Source: Candidatus Kapaibacterium sp.
Lineage (GTDB): Bacteria; Bacteroidota; Ignavibacteria; Kapaibacteriales; UBA4661
Assembly: GCA_025455065.1 (NCBI GenBank)
Contig: JALONG010000007.1
Span: 62,001 to 126,000, forward strand
Direction of reading: 5' to 3'
DNA: 64,000 bases
This document shows positions 34,842-42,937 of this stretch, in pieces (the stretch's first letter is position 1; each line of letters starts with the position of its first letter). The notes under the pieces were generated by a model. That model did not search any database. It was not told the origin of the DNA and saw only the letters and a list, made by a program, of their open reading frames with translations. A program made the translations under genes and the position numbers.

Positions 34842-35140
34842 GGTATCTTCATTGATGAGAACGAAGTTCGTTGTTATTCTTTATTCGCGGTCAATGCCCA
34901 ACATTTATTTTATTTGCACTACGCACATCCGCATTGCCCATCTGGAAACCAAGTATTGACAGGGCTTTCAGCAATACCTACCCTTGTTAGCTCCCAAAGA
35001 GGGCTTCAGAAGCAGTTGATTTTCTTTGTTTTAGCTCTTTCTCTTTTTGGGAGAAGGCGGAGGATGAGGGGCAAGACGCGTAATTTTATCTAACTTTCAG
35101 TGTATAATGAGGCACTATACAGGCTTGAATGTACATGGAT

Positions 35141-36649
35141 TTATGAGCGCTGTTCGGAACGAAAAACCTGTAAAACCCTTATCATATCTGCTCGCGTAAG
35201 CAAGCCGACAAACAGCGCACATCCTAGAAAAGCAGCAATCACGCACAAGCCCAGTCCCAAAGCGGTAAACGGCGACGACCAAAGCAGCACACTCCCAACA
35301 AATCTGCGAACAAGAATATGCAGCGCAATCATCGTCGCCGCAAAAAGAGCGGAGCGCCACAGCAGGCGGAGAAGTGTTCCGTCCTCCACAAAACGTTGCA
35401 ATACCCACAAACCAAAAAACGAAGCCGCCGAAGCAGCGATAATGCGCGTGACAAGTGAACCAAGAATGCCTGAAGATGGCGTAAAAACAAGGTTTCCGAC
35501 AACCGCACCAATAGCAAGCGTCAGCATCATCGGCAGAACTTGGCGCTGCAAACCAAGTGCTGTCAAAATTGCCAGCAAATATGCAACAACCATGCCCGGA
35601 ACTAATGTCCAAACGCCGACCGAGAAGGCAGACGAATATGCTAAATATTGCTCTCCGGCTGTGATGAGCAGGATTTCTTGTGAGCATATTCCCACCGCAA
35701 GCGCCGATGCTATTGAAGCCAAAATCGTCCACCGCAAGCCCGAAAGAACGTAGTCTTTGCACTGCTCAGGATTCGTGAGGCGAAGCCGCGTTACAGGCGG
35801 TGCAATCACACCCGAAATAATCATCAACAGGCTCACAAGCGGCGTAACAACACGCATGATTGCCCCAAATGCTCCTAATGCTTCTCGCCCGAAAAATGTG
35901 TTGAGAGCAATCGTATCGCTTTTATCCTGAATTTGCATCATGCCGATACTCACCAGAATTGGCGCGGTCTCGCGGAGTATTGTTCGGGCGAGTTGCGTGT
36001 CTATCTTGCTCCACGAAAGCCGCCATTGCTTGCCTGCAAGAATCATTATTATCATGCCCGGAAGCGCCGTCAGCACAAACAACAGCATCACAAGCGGCAA
36101 GGTAAGAGCGTTGCGGAGAATGAAGGTTGCGATACCCAAAAGAACAATATCACTCAAACCCGCTAATGCCGGCAAAAGCTGGTCATTCACAGCGCGGCGG
36201 CGTGTTTCCAAGACCATGCGCAACAGCGCAGAGCGGGCTGCAATGCCGGAATAGAGCGCGTAGAGAGCAACCGAAAAAAGAATCTCAGGTTCAGTCAAAG
36301 CCACAAAGCCGCATAATATCAGGGATGTAAGCAACCACAGCCCAAAGCGTAACCAAAAGAACGTTGTAATGATGCGGTCTTGCGCTTCGGAGTCTTCGTG
36401 ATGCTCCACATACATTCGTATCACGATAGAGTTCATGCCCATTTCCGCAAGAATGAGAAGTGCTAACCCTGCAATTTGCTGAATCCAAAAGAACGTGCCG
36501 TTTTCAGCTTGAGAAAATTGGTGCTGAATTGTGCTAAAAACCAAGACTTGCAGCACCATTCCGACAATTTGGCTTCCCATCAAAATTATTCCCGCTCCGG
36601 CAAGGTGGCGTGCGCTGTGAAGCGGTGTTTGCGGTGATGAAACGTTCAC
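35141..36649 (-). CDS. Polysaccharide/lipid-linked oligosaccharide flippase
   Basis: The 502-residue membrane protein has about 12-14 helices and the look of the MOP superfamily Wzx/RfbX group: ARHLAGAGIILMGSQIVGM at the N-terminus, ETAPILVSIGMMQIQDKSD in the middle, and an LLWRSALFAATMIALH helix late. It should flip undecaprenyl-linked sugars across the inner membrane. It is the last gene of a minus-strand set with the GT-C-like and GT2 genes upstream (85 and 57 bp gaps), a compact glycan-export unit. Confidence 0.8.
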   Translation of the reverse strand: MNVSSPQTPLHSARHLAGAGIILMGSQIVGMVLQVLVFSTIQHQFSQAENGTFFWIQQIAGLALLILAEMGMNSIVIRMYVEHHEDSEAQDRIITTFFWLRFGLWLLTSLILCGFVALTEPEILFSVALYALYSGIAARSALLRMVLETRRRAVNDQLLPALAGLSDIVLLGIATFILRNALTLPLVMLLFVLTALPGMIIMILAGKQWRLSWSKIDTQLARTILRETAPILVSIGMMQIQDKSDTIALNTFFGREALGAFGAIMRVVTPLVSLLMIISGVIAPPVTRLRLTNPEQCKDYVLSGLRWTILASIASALAVGICSQEILLITAGEQYLAYSSAFSVGVWTLVPGMVVAYLLAILTALGLQRQVLPMMLTLAIGAVVGNLVFTPSSGILGSLVTRIIAASAASFFGLWVLQRFVEDGTLLRLLWRSALFAATMIALHILVRRFVGSVLLWSSPFTALGLGLCVIAAFLGCALFVGLLTRADMIRVLQVFRSEQRS

Positions 36650-36734
36650 GGTGGAATTTCAAAAAGACGAGAAATAGTGCGACTTGGGGCGGGAATAGAA
36701 TAATGGAATATTTGTGCAGAAAAGTCAGCAAGAA

Positions 36735-38450
36735 TCACTCTTTGCGGTAATACCGAACTGTGTAAATATATGGCTGCGGCACGGCATCTTCTTTGAAGCC
36801 GCCAATGGGAAGTTTGAGCATTTGTGCTTTGAACCAAACATCAACCGCCGACTGGCGCTGCAACTGCTGTTCAGCTTTCAGCGCATAGCCTGATTCGGTG
36901 AGTGCTTGGGCAAGATTATCGGCGTTGATATGGAGGCGATTGCGCTGCACGATGACAAATTCCGGCGTAGAATGAGCAACCATGCGCTTGCACGAATCCA
37001 CATCCACTACGCCCGTCATATCGGTTTCACGCCAAAAAATACCCGTCGAACCCGGCAAGTACCTGTCCACCGCCGTTGCAGAGCCTTTTGTCGTCGAGCC
37101 GACACTTTCCATACCGTAGCGGTAGCCAAAAGGATGTGTAATCGTTGTCCGAGAAATGTCCTTCGCTTCAGCCCGCACAAAATCTCGTAACTCGCGCAAG
37201 GGCGGTGTTTGCTGCGTTGCGACGATATTCACATTCCACGTCGCAATCGCATACACGTTGCAGACAAGAATAATTCCCAAAAGCGCCCAACAAAGACCTT
37301 TTCGCGGAACGAGCGTTAATGCCGCTCCGAAAACAATCCACCACAATGGCGCAAGAAAACCCACGCGCTGCACCGACGGAATAAGATAAAACTGCAAGGG
37401 CGGATACATTCTAATCACCACAAGCGACATCAGCACAAGCGGCAAGGCAAGAAAAAATAGGCTTGTGCGATTCCGTGCTACAAGCGGACTACGAGCGCCA
37501 ACAATGAGTAAATACAGCGCCACAAGTGCTATCGGAACAACCACCCACACCGTCCAAGGTGCAACAGCAAAACCATTCAGAATACCAACCAGCGTAGCAC
37601 CGAAAAACAGCACTCCTGCAAGGGGTTTACTGATGTTCGTGGCTGCAAGCGGGCTTGTGCCGAGGTTCATCTGCGAGTACGTCGTCAAAACAGTAATGAT
37701 AATCGGTACAAGCAAAAGCAAAATACCCAGTTGGGAAGCGCCCCACACAAGGATTTGCGCCATTGAACGCCGACGCAACGTCGAAAGATAATGCAAACCC
37801 GCACAAACGGCAAAAACTGCCGCCGAAAGGTAATGAAAATAAAACGAAATCCCCGTCAGAACGGCATACAGCAGCAAATAGCGCATATTTCCTTGCTTCG
37901 CATTGCCTTCCTTTGTCTCTTCGTCATGGCTTTGAAACCAGAGCAAATAGTAGTACAACGCTGCCAGCCCCAGCAGAATCACCATTGCTTGATAACGCGC
38001 AAAGTTTGCCGCCATCCAGATAACAGGCGTAGTTGCTGCTACGGCAAAGATTGTTAAGCGTTGGAGAGAATCCTGCTCAAAAGTTGATGCCTCGCCGGAT
38101 AAGATTTGATGCTGTTTTGAGGGCTTTCCATATAACGCGCTCAATTTCCACAAAAACCACAATGCACCCCAAATGCAGACCAGCGAAAGCAAACGTAAGG
38201 ATTCATCGCCATACCCAAAGACGCTCCCCCAATAATGCTGCACAATGGCGCATCCGGCAGGATTATTCTCGTAGGGCGAGAAATACAGCCGCAATATCGT
38301 GTCCAGCGATTGTTCCGCAGCCCAATACATCGAAAATTCATCCGCAGCAACCGAGCGTTGCCCAAGCGTCAGAATCGTGAACAGCGAAAGAAGCGCCACC
38401 AATGCAAGCGCAAGGCGGTTTGCATGGCGAAGAACAAATGTTTGCAGCAT
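36735..38450 (-). CDS. GT-C (family 39-like) membrane glycosyltransferase
   Basis: The 571-residue protein has about 11 hydrophobic segments. The first periplasmic loop, AADEFSMYWAAEQSLDTILR (about 35-54), has the acidic pair expected for PMT_2/ArnT-like enzymes, followed by NNPAGCAIVQHYWGSVFG. A soluble C-terminal region from about 410 carries GTTKGS-like loops and YIYTVRYYRKE at the end. It probably transfers a sugar from a polyprenyl phosphate to an envelope acceptor. It is sandwiched between a GT2 gene and a flippase gene, supporting the role. Confidence 0.72.
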   Translation of the reverse strand: MLQTFVLRHANRLALALVALLSLFTILTLGQRSVAADEFSMYWAAEQSLDTILRLYFSPYENNPAGCAIVQHYWGSVFGYGDESLRLLSLVCIWGALWFLWKLSALYGKPSKQHQILSGEASTFEQDSLQRLTIFAVAATTPVIWMAANFARYQAMVILLGLAALYYYLLWFQSHDEETKEGNAKQGNMRYLLLYAVLTGISFYFHYLSAAVFAVCAGLHYLSTLRRRSMAQILVWGASQLGILLLLVPIIITVLTTYSQMNLGTSPLAATNISKPLAGVLFFGATLVGILNGFAVAPWTVWVVVPIALVALYLLIVGARSPLVARNRTSLFFLALPLVLMSLVVIRMYPPLQFYLIPSVQRVGFLAPLWWIVFGAALTLVPRKGLCWALLGIILVCNVYAIATWNVNIVATQQTPPLRELRDFVRAEAKDISRTTITHPFGYRYGMESVGSTTKGSATAVDRYLPGSTGIFWRETDMTGVVDVDSCKRMVAHSTPEFVIVQRNRLHINADNLAQALTESGYALKAEQQLQRQSAVDVWFKAQMLKLPIGGFKEDAVPQPYIYTVRYYRKE

Positions 38451-38507
38451 AGTGTGAGGATGTTCGCGTTTGTGGGTTGTAAAGGTACGGAGGCGTGGGG
38501 CTGAGGA

Positions 38508-39272
38508 TTATTTTCTCAAGCCCAAAATGAGGTACAACAACGGACGCAAAATCCGCCACCAATCAATAAACGGTCGAATGTGCGAGTATTTACGTCCTTG
38601 CGTATTGAGGAGTGTTTTTTTATCGCTGGGATAGGTTTTGGATGTTGCGACTTCAACAAAGCGCCATTGCTTGGATTTGAGAACTTTGTAATGGAGATAC
38701 GTCTCAAGTTCGTAAGTATCAAGCCAATCTTGGCGAATGTTGATTGCGGGGTCATCAAAAATTTCCACTTTGTATGCCCGAAAACCGTCCAGCGCATCGG
38801 TACACCATTTTCCCGTCAGCACAGAAAACATCAGCGCATGAACTTTCACCATCACCAAGCGAAAAAGCGGTGTATGCGCCCGCCGGCGCTCTTCCGCCAT
38901 GCCCTGCAAATACCGCGAACCTTGCACGTAATCTGCCTTACCGCTTACAATCGGGTCAAGCAAAATGGGTAATTCCTGCGGGTGATTTTTGTTGTTACCG
39001 GGAATAATGGCAACCGCCTTAAAACCGTTATTTCGTGCGTATTCGATGCAATTTTTGATAGCTTTTCCCACGCCCCTGTTGGGATTGGTGTGAATGACGG
39101 GATAGGAATACTTCGCCAAGCAAGCATCTGAGCCGTCAGTCGAGCCGTCCACATGAACAACGACCGAATACGGCGGGTTTTCAGGAAATTTTTGGAGTGT
39201 CAGTTCGAGGTCTTCCCCGTTGTTATACGTTACCAAGCCTACAAGACAATCCTTATACGTGATAGCATCCAT
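38508..39272 (-). CDS. GT2 glycosyltransferase
   Basis: The 254-residue protein has the GT-A layout: VGLVTYNNGEDLELTL, VVHVDGSTDGSDA, the IIPGNNKNHP segment where DxD would normally sit, GSRYLQGMAEERRRAHTP, and GFRAYKVEIFDD. The canonical DxD is replaced by GNNKNHPQE, so metal binding may differ. A short C-terminal hydrophobic end could attach it to the membrane. It is the first gene of the 35141-39272 operon. Confidence 0.8.
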   Translation of the reverse strand: MDAITYKDCLVGLVTYNNGEDLELTLQKFPENPPYSVVVHVDGSTDGSDACLAKYSYPVIHTNPNRGVGKAIKNCIEYARNNGFKAVAIIPGNNKNHPQELPILLDPIVSGKADYVQGSRYLQGMAEERRRAHTPLFRLVMVKVHALMFSVLTGKWCTDALDGFRAYKVEIFDDPAINIRQDWLDTYELETYLHYKVLKSKQWRFVEVATSKTYPSDKKTLLNTQGRKYSHIRPFIDWWRILRPLLYLILGLRK

Positions 39273-39464
39273 GCGGTTTGTGTTTGGTGGACAGAAAATT
39301 CAACGCAGAAAATTCAGCGCACAAACTTACGGAATTTTTTTGACACGGGGAGGCAGTTTACGTGAGGGCAAAAGGAAAAGGGATAATGGCAGAAGGAAAA
39401 AGAAAAAGGCAATACACTGTATGCAAGGTTTGATGGGCTTTTAAGAAGATGAAAAGAATCGCAC

Positions 39465-40616
39465 TTATACTTTTTCTGACTGCGACGAAATATTCAGCAG
39501 CACACCCAATGCCGCAGCAGAAAAAAGAATCGCCGTGCCGCCGAAACTAATGAAGGGAAGCGGTAAGCCTGTTGTGGGCAAAAGCCCCGTCGTTACGCCC
39601 ATGTTAATCACGGCATACAGCGCAAATGTCGTTGTAATGCCGCCCGCAAGGAAACGCCCGAAATCATCCGGCGCTCGGCGGGCAGTGATAAACCCGCGCC
39701 AAAGAATAAGCGAGAACGCAATAATAATCGCTACAACCCCGATAAAACCGTATTCTTCGCCGATAATGGAAAAAATAAAATCGCCGTAGGATTCCGGTAA
39801 AAACCAATCGCGTTGGCGGCTTTGTCCCGGTCCCATACCCAAAATGCCGCCGTTGCCGAAAGCGAGAATTGCCTGTTGAAGTTGGTAATTGACGTTGCGA
39901 ATATTTTCCGCATCGAACATCGTGCTGAATTGCTGGGTAAAATCGGTTATACGCTGCATCCTGTAATCCGCCGAAATCCCATAGACCCAGCCTCCCGCCA
40001 AGCCTACAATAAAGAGCGCGGAAATATGCAGCACATTCGCATTACCGATAAAAAGCATCAGAACGCCTATTCCAAAAATTACCCCTGCGGTTGAAAAATT
40101 GGGCTGCCGCGCAATCAGCACTGCGACAATACCAATCCAAAAAAGCATGGGTAAAAAAGCGCGTTTCAGGTCCTTGATGTAGGTCTGCTTTTCAGCAAGC
40201 AACCTCGCCAGATGCAGCACCAATGCGAACTTTGCTAATTCCGACGGCTGAAAACTGAGCGGACCGTACCCAAGCCAGCGCTTTGCACCTTTAATGGTCG
40301 TTCCGGCTACAAGAACAAAGAGCAAACAGCCAATAGAAAAATAGAGAATGGATTTGGAATGACGCTTGAGAAGGTGATAATCAATGCGGGAGCAGATAAT
40401 GACAACGACTAGACTGGCAGCCACGCGGAGTGTATGCCCCAAAAACATTTTTTCCGGTGAACCATATTTCACATCCGCAAAATACGCACTGGCGCTATAC
40501 ACAAACGCAATACTGAAGAGCATCAATGCGACCGATACCAAAAAGAGCATCCAGTCTATGTGGGAGCGTGTCAGTGTTTGCTGACGAAGTTGGGCGACAA
40601 ATGCCGGAGTATTCAT
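39465..40616 (-). CDS. ftsW: Cell-division lipid II flippase/glycan polymerase FtsW
   Basis: The 383-residue SEDS protein has ten membrane segments and the signatures FQPSELAKFALVLHLA and TTGLLPTTGLPLPFISFGGTA. It polymerises peptidoglycan strands with a cognate penicillin-binding protein. It lies 33 bases downstream of murD in the same direction, the dcw-cluster order, which favours FtsW over RodA. The start MNTPAFVAQLRQQTLTRSHID is suitable. Confidence 0.9.
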   Translation of the reverse strand: MNTPAFVAQLRQQTLTRSHIDWMLFLVSVALMLFSIAFVYSASAYFADVKYGSPEKMFLGHTLRVAASLVVVIICSRIDYHLLKRHSKSILYFSIGCLLFVLVAGTTIKGAKRWLGYGPLSFQPSELAKFALVLHLARLLAEKQTYIKDLKRAFLPMLFWIGIVAVLIARQPNFSTAGVIFGIGVLMLFIGNANVLHISALFIVGLAGGWVYGISADYRMQRITDFTQQFSTMFDAENIRNVNYQLQQAILAFGNGGILGMGPGQSRQRDWFLPESYGDFIFSIIGEEYGFIGVVAIIIAFSLILWRGFITARRAPDDFGRFLAGGITTTFALYAVINMGVTTGLLPTTGLPLPFISFGGTAILFSAAALGVLLNISSQSEKV

Positions 40617-40649
40617 GGTGCAATTCCAATTAGGCTGAAGAATTGAGAT

Positions 40650-41999
40650 TTACAGCCCCATTACGGCTTCTTTGAAAACTTGACCGCGATGCTCGTAATT
40701 CGCAAACATATCGAACGACTTACACGCCGGAGAAAACAGCACCACAGAGCCACTTTCGGCAAAGTCCGCCGCACGGTGAACAGCATCGTTCATCGTTCCG
40801 GCTTTCATGCACCGCACCATACTGCTGAAGTGGTTAAATATCGCGTCTGCTTCTTCGCCAATGGCAATCACGCAACGCACATTCGAGCGCACGAGGTCAT
40901 CAAGCGCTGCATAGTCGTTATTATCGCCGCGACCTCCGGCAATCCATACAAGGGGTTTTGAGTAGCTGGAAAGGGCGTACCACGTGGAGTTGATGTTGGT
41001 CGCTTTGGAATCGTTGATGTATTCAACGTTGTTCACTGTCCGAACATATTCCAAACGATGTTCAACACCGGCAAAACTCATCAAACTGTCCCGTATATCC
41101 TCATTGCGTATCTCAAAGGCACGCGCCGCAAGGGCTGCCGCCATTGAGTTATACACGTTGTGAATTCCGGGAATACGGAGTTCATCAACCATCATTAATT
41201 GTTCCTCTTTATGCTGTGAATCAGGAAGCCCACGGGGAATGAGCAATTTGCCTGATGAAACATACATACCTTGCTGCAAAGGATGTATGCCGAAGTGAAG
41301 GATTTGTGCGCGAGAATGTGCCGCTGCTGCTTTCGACGGCTCATTATCGGCGTTCAAAATTAACACATTTTCTGCGTTTTGATTCAAAGAAATTTTGTAC
41401 TTCGCTGCGCAGTATTGCTCAAATGTGCCGTGATACGACAGGTGGTCGGGCGTGATATTCAGGAGCAGCGCCACATCGGGGCGAAAATCCACGATGCGGT
41501 CAAGCTGATAACTGCTTGTTTCCACGACTAAAATTGTTCCCGGTTCCACGCTCCGCACCACCGATGTTATCGCCGTTCCAATGTTTCCGCAGGCAATCGC
41601 TTTTTTGCCGGAATGATTGAGAATATGCGCGATGAGCGCCGTCGTCGTGGTTTTGCCGTTTGTTCCGGTAATTGCCACAACGGGATTTTTTGCGGTATCA
41701 AGCTGTCTCCATGCAAATTCCACTTCACTGATAATCGGAATCTTCCGCTTGTCTGCTTCTTGGATAAAGGGATTCGAGGGCGGCACTCCGGGCGAGGTTA
41801 CGATGATGTCGGCTTGCAAACCTTTGTCTGAATGTCCGCCAAACTCCGCATCAATACTGCGCCCCGTGAGTGCTTTAGCGGCGCTTGCGGCTTCGGTTTC
41901 GGATTTTGCTTCGGTGAGAAAAACATTGTGTCCAAGGTCTTGTGCCAGAAAAGCAGCATTCAAGCCGCTTTTGCCTGCGCCGATGATGGTGTAGTTCAT
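40650..41999 (-). CDS. murD: UDP-N-acetylmuramoyl-L-alanine:D-glutamate ligase
   Basis: The 449-residue Mur ligase has the N-terminal UDP-binding GAGKSGLNAAFLA, the ATP loop TGTNGKTTT (111-119), the LLNITPDHLSYHGTFEQYCAAK stretch typical of MurD, EHRLEYVR and the final SPACKSFDMFANYEHRG. It adds D-Glu to UDP-MurNAc-L-Ala in the cytoplasm. ftsW follows. The rest of the dcw cluster is not here: an Uma2-like gene precedes it. Confidence 0.94.
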   Translation of the reverse strand: MNYTIIGAGKSGLNAAFLAQDLGHNVFLTEAKSETEAASAAKALTGRSIDAEFGGHSDKGLQADIIVTSPGVPPSNPFIQEADKRKIPIISEVEFAWRQLDTAKNPVVAITGTNGKTTTTALIAHILNHSGKKAIACGNIGTAITSVVRSVEPGTILVVETSSYQLDRIVDFRPDVALLLNITPDHLSYHGTFEQYCAAKYKISLNQNAENVLILNADNEPSKAAAAHSRAQILHFGIHPLQQGMYVSSGKLLIPRGLPDSQHKEEQLMMVDELRIPGIHNVYNSMAAALAARAFEIRNEDIRDSLMSFAGVEHRLEYVRTVNNVEYINDSKATNINSTWYALSSYSKPLVWIAGGRGDNNDYAALDDLVRSNVRCVIAIGEEADAIFNHFSSMVRCMKAGTMNDAVHRAADFAESGSVVLFSPACKSFDMFANYEHRGQVFKEAVMGL

Positions 42000-42000
42000 G

Positions 42001-42062
42001 GGTTGGATAGGTTCTGGGTGATAGGTTCTAGGTTCTGAGAGTCAGAGGTTCTGAGTTAGAGG
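42001..42062 (+). repeat. Short GGTTCT-rich direct repeats
   Basis: ATAGGTTCT, TAGGTTCTGAGA and GAGGTTCTGAGTTAGAGG alternate between murD and the Uma2-like gene. This is simple repetitive DNA in an intergenic gap. No function is suggested. Confidence 0.5.
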
Positions 42063-42079
42063 TCACATGAAATCAAGCA

Positions 42080-42640
42080 TTACTCCGCATCCTCATAAAT
42101 TTCATCCATCGTAAGCGTACATCCGACCGATGCTAATTCGACATCATCGTTATCGGTAAACATAAATAATTCCCAGCGTTGCTGCTCGTTGCGTCGAAAA
42201 ACTTCCACAACGCGCTCCTTTTGAGAGACAAGCACATATTCTTGCAAAGACGAAATTCTGTCATAAAAACGGAACTTTGTTCCTCTGTCATACCCCTCTG
42301 TGGAGTCCGATAAAACCTCAACTATTAGGATAGGATTCATCAAGGCTTTATCATCAAAATACTCACGCTTACCACAAACAACGGAAATGTCAGGATAGGT
42401 AAAGTATTCCGGTACAGGGATATGAATGCGCATATCATTGTTGAAGACACGACATTTCTTTCGCAAACGTTCCATCAGGGCGTACAGTACATTGGCAGAA
42501 ATAGCGCTATGCGGCGGTGTTCCACCAGCCATAGCAAAAATCTCGCCTTTGTAATACTCGCTTTTGTATTCGGCTTTTTCTTCACGTTCCAGATATTCTT
42601 CTATCGTGAAAATCTGCTGTGGTGCGGGTTGTGCGGACAT
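42080..42640 (-). CDS. Uma2-family (DUF820) endonuclease-like protein
   Basis: The 186-residue protein has the PD-(D/E)XK-like layout of Uma2: FTIEEYLEREEKAEYKSEYYKGEIFAMAGG, SAISANVLYALMERLR, YPDISVVCGK (Asp) and ILIVEVLSDST (Glu), with YVLVSQKERVVEVFRR next. These genes are abundant in cyanobacteria and some FCB genomes. Their cellular role is unclear and nuclease activity is inferred from the fold. Start MSAQPAPQQIFTIEEY at 42640 is used. The longer ATG at 42685 adds a non-conserved leader. Confidence 0.85.
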   Translation of the reverse strand: MSAQPAPQQIFTIEEYLEREEKAEYKSEYYKGEIFAMAGGTPPHSAISANVLYALMERLRKKCRVFNNDMRIHIPVPEYFTYPDISVVCGKREYFDDKALMNPILIVEVLSDSTEGYDRGTKFRFYDRISSLQEYVLVSQKERVVEVFRRNEQQRWELFMFTDNDDVELASVGCTLTMDEIYEDAE

Positions 42641-42937
42641 AGTTACCGGAAAAAGTGCATAAAAACTCTTGGTTGTGCCTGTCAATTTACTGTCAAATCA
42701 CTGTCAATTTATCGCTTCACGACGTTCTATTCAAGAAAAAATCACTTCCGCTCAAAAGTCTTGCCCAATGCTTCAGCACTTCCGGCGAATTGTTTCTGGC
42801 ACAGCCTCGTACACGGTATTGTCTCTTGGTTTCCAGTGAATCCTTCCGTAGTTTAGTTCGTAGATTAGTTCGTAATTTGGTTCATCGTTTTGTTGTTATC
42901 TTCTCAATTTTTTATCATTGTTCAGGAGAAATACCGC

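Larger units (their letters stand above)
34600..35104. repeat. Inverted 20-bp repeats enclosing a 500-bp scar
   Basis: ACACTGAAAGTTAAATAAA (34600-34618) and, inverted, TACACTGAAAGTTAGATAAA (35085-35104) bracket the segment. The same sequence, split by family B, occurs at 11789-11927. The enclosed DNA holds a family A fragment, a truncated small gene (34680-34841) and, at 34961-34979, AGGGCTTTCAGCAATACC, which resembles the family B terminal repeat. No transposase survives. The repeated 20-mer may be the end of an old insertion sequence. Confidence 0.5.

Noticed and set aside
34708-34959. 83-codon plus-strand frame in the insertion scar
   Set aside because: Antisense to the truncated small gene at 34680-34841, with no protein-like motif.
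34961-34979. AGGGCTTTCAGCAATACC as another family B copy
   Set aside because: It resembles only one end (TAGGGCTTTCGCAAAACC). No matching second end is found within 300 bases, so I do not call an element.
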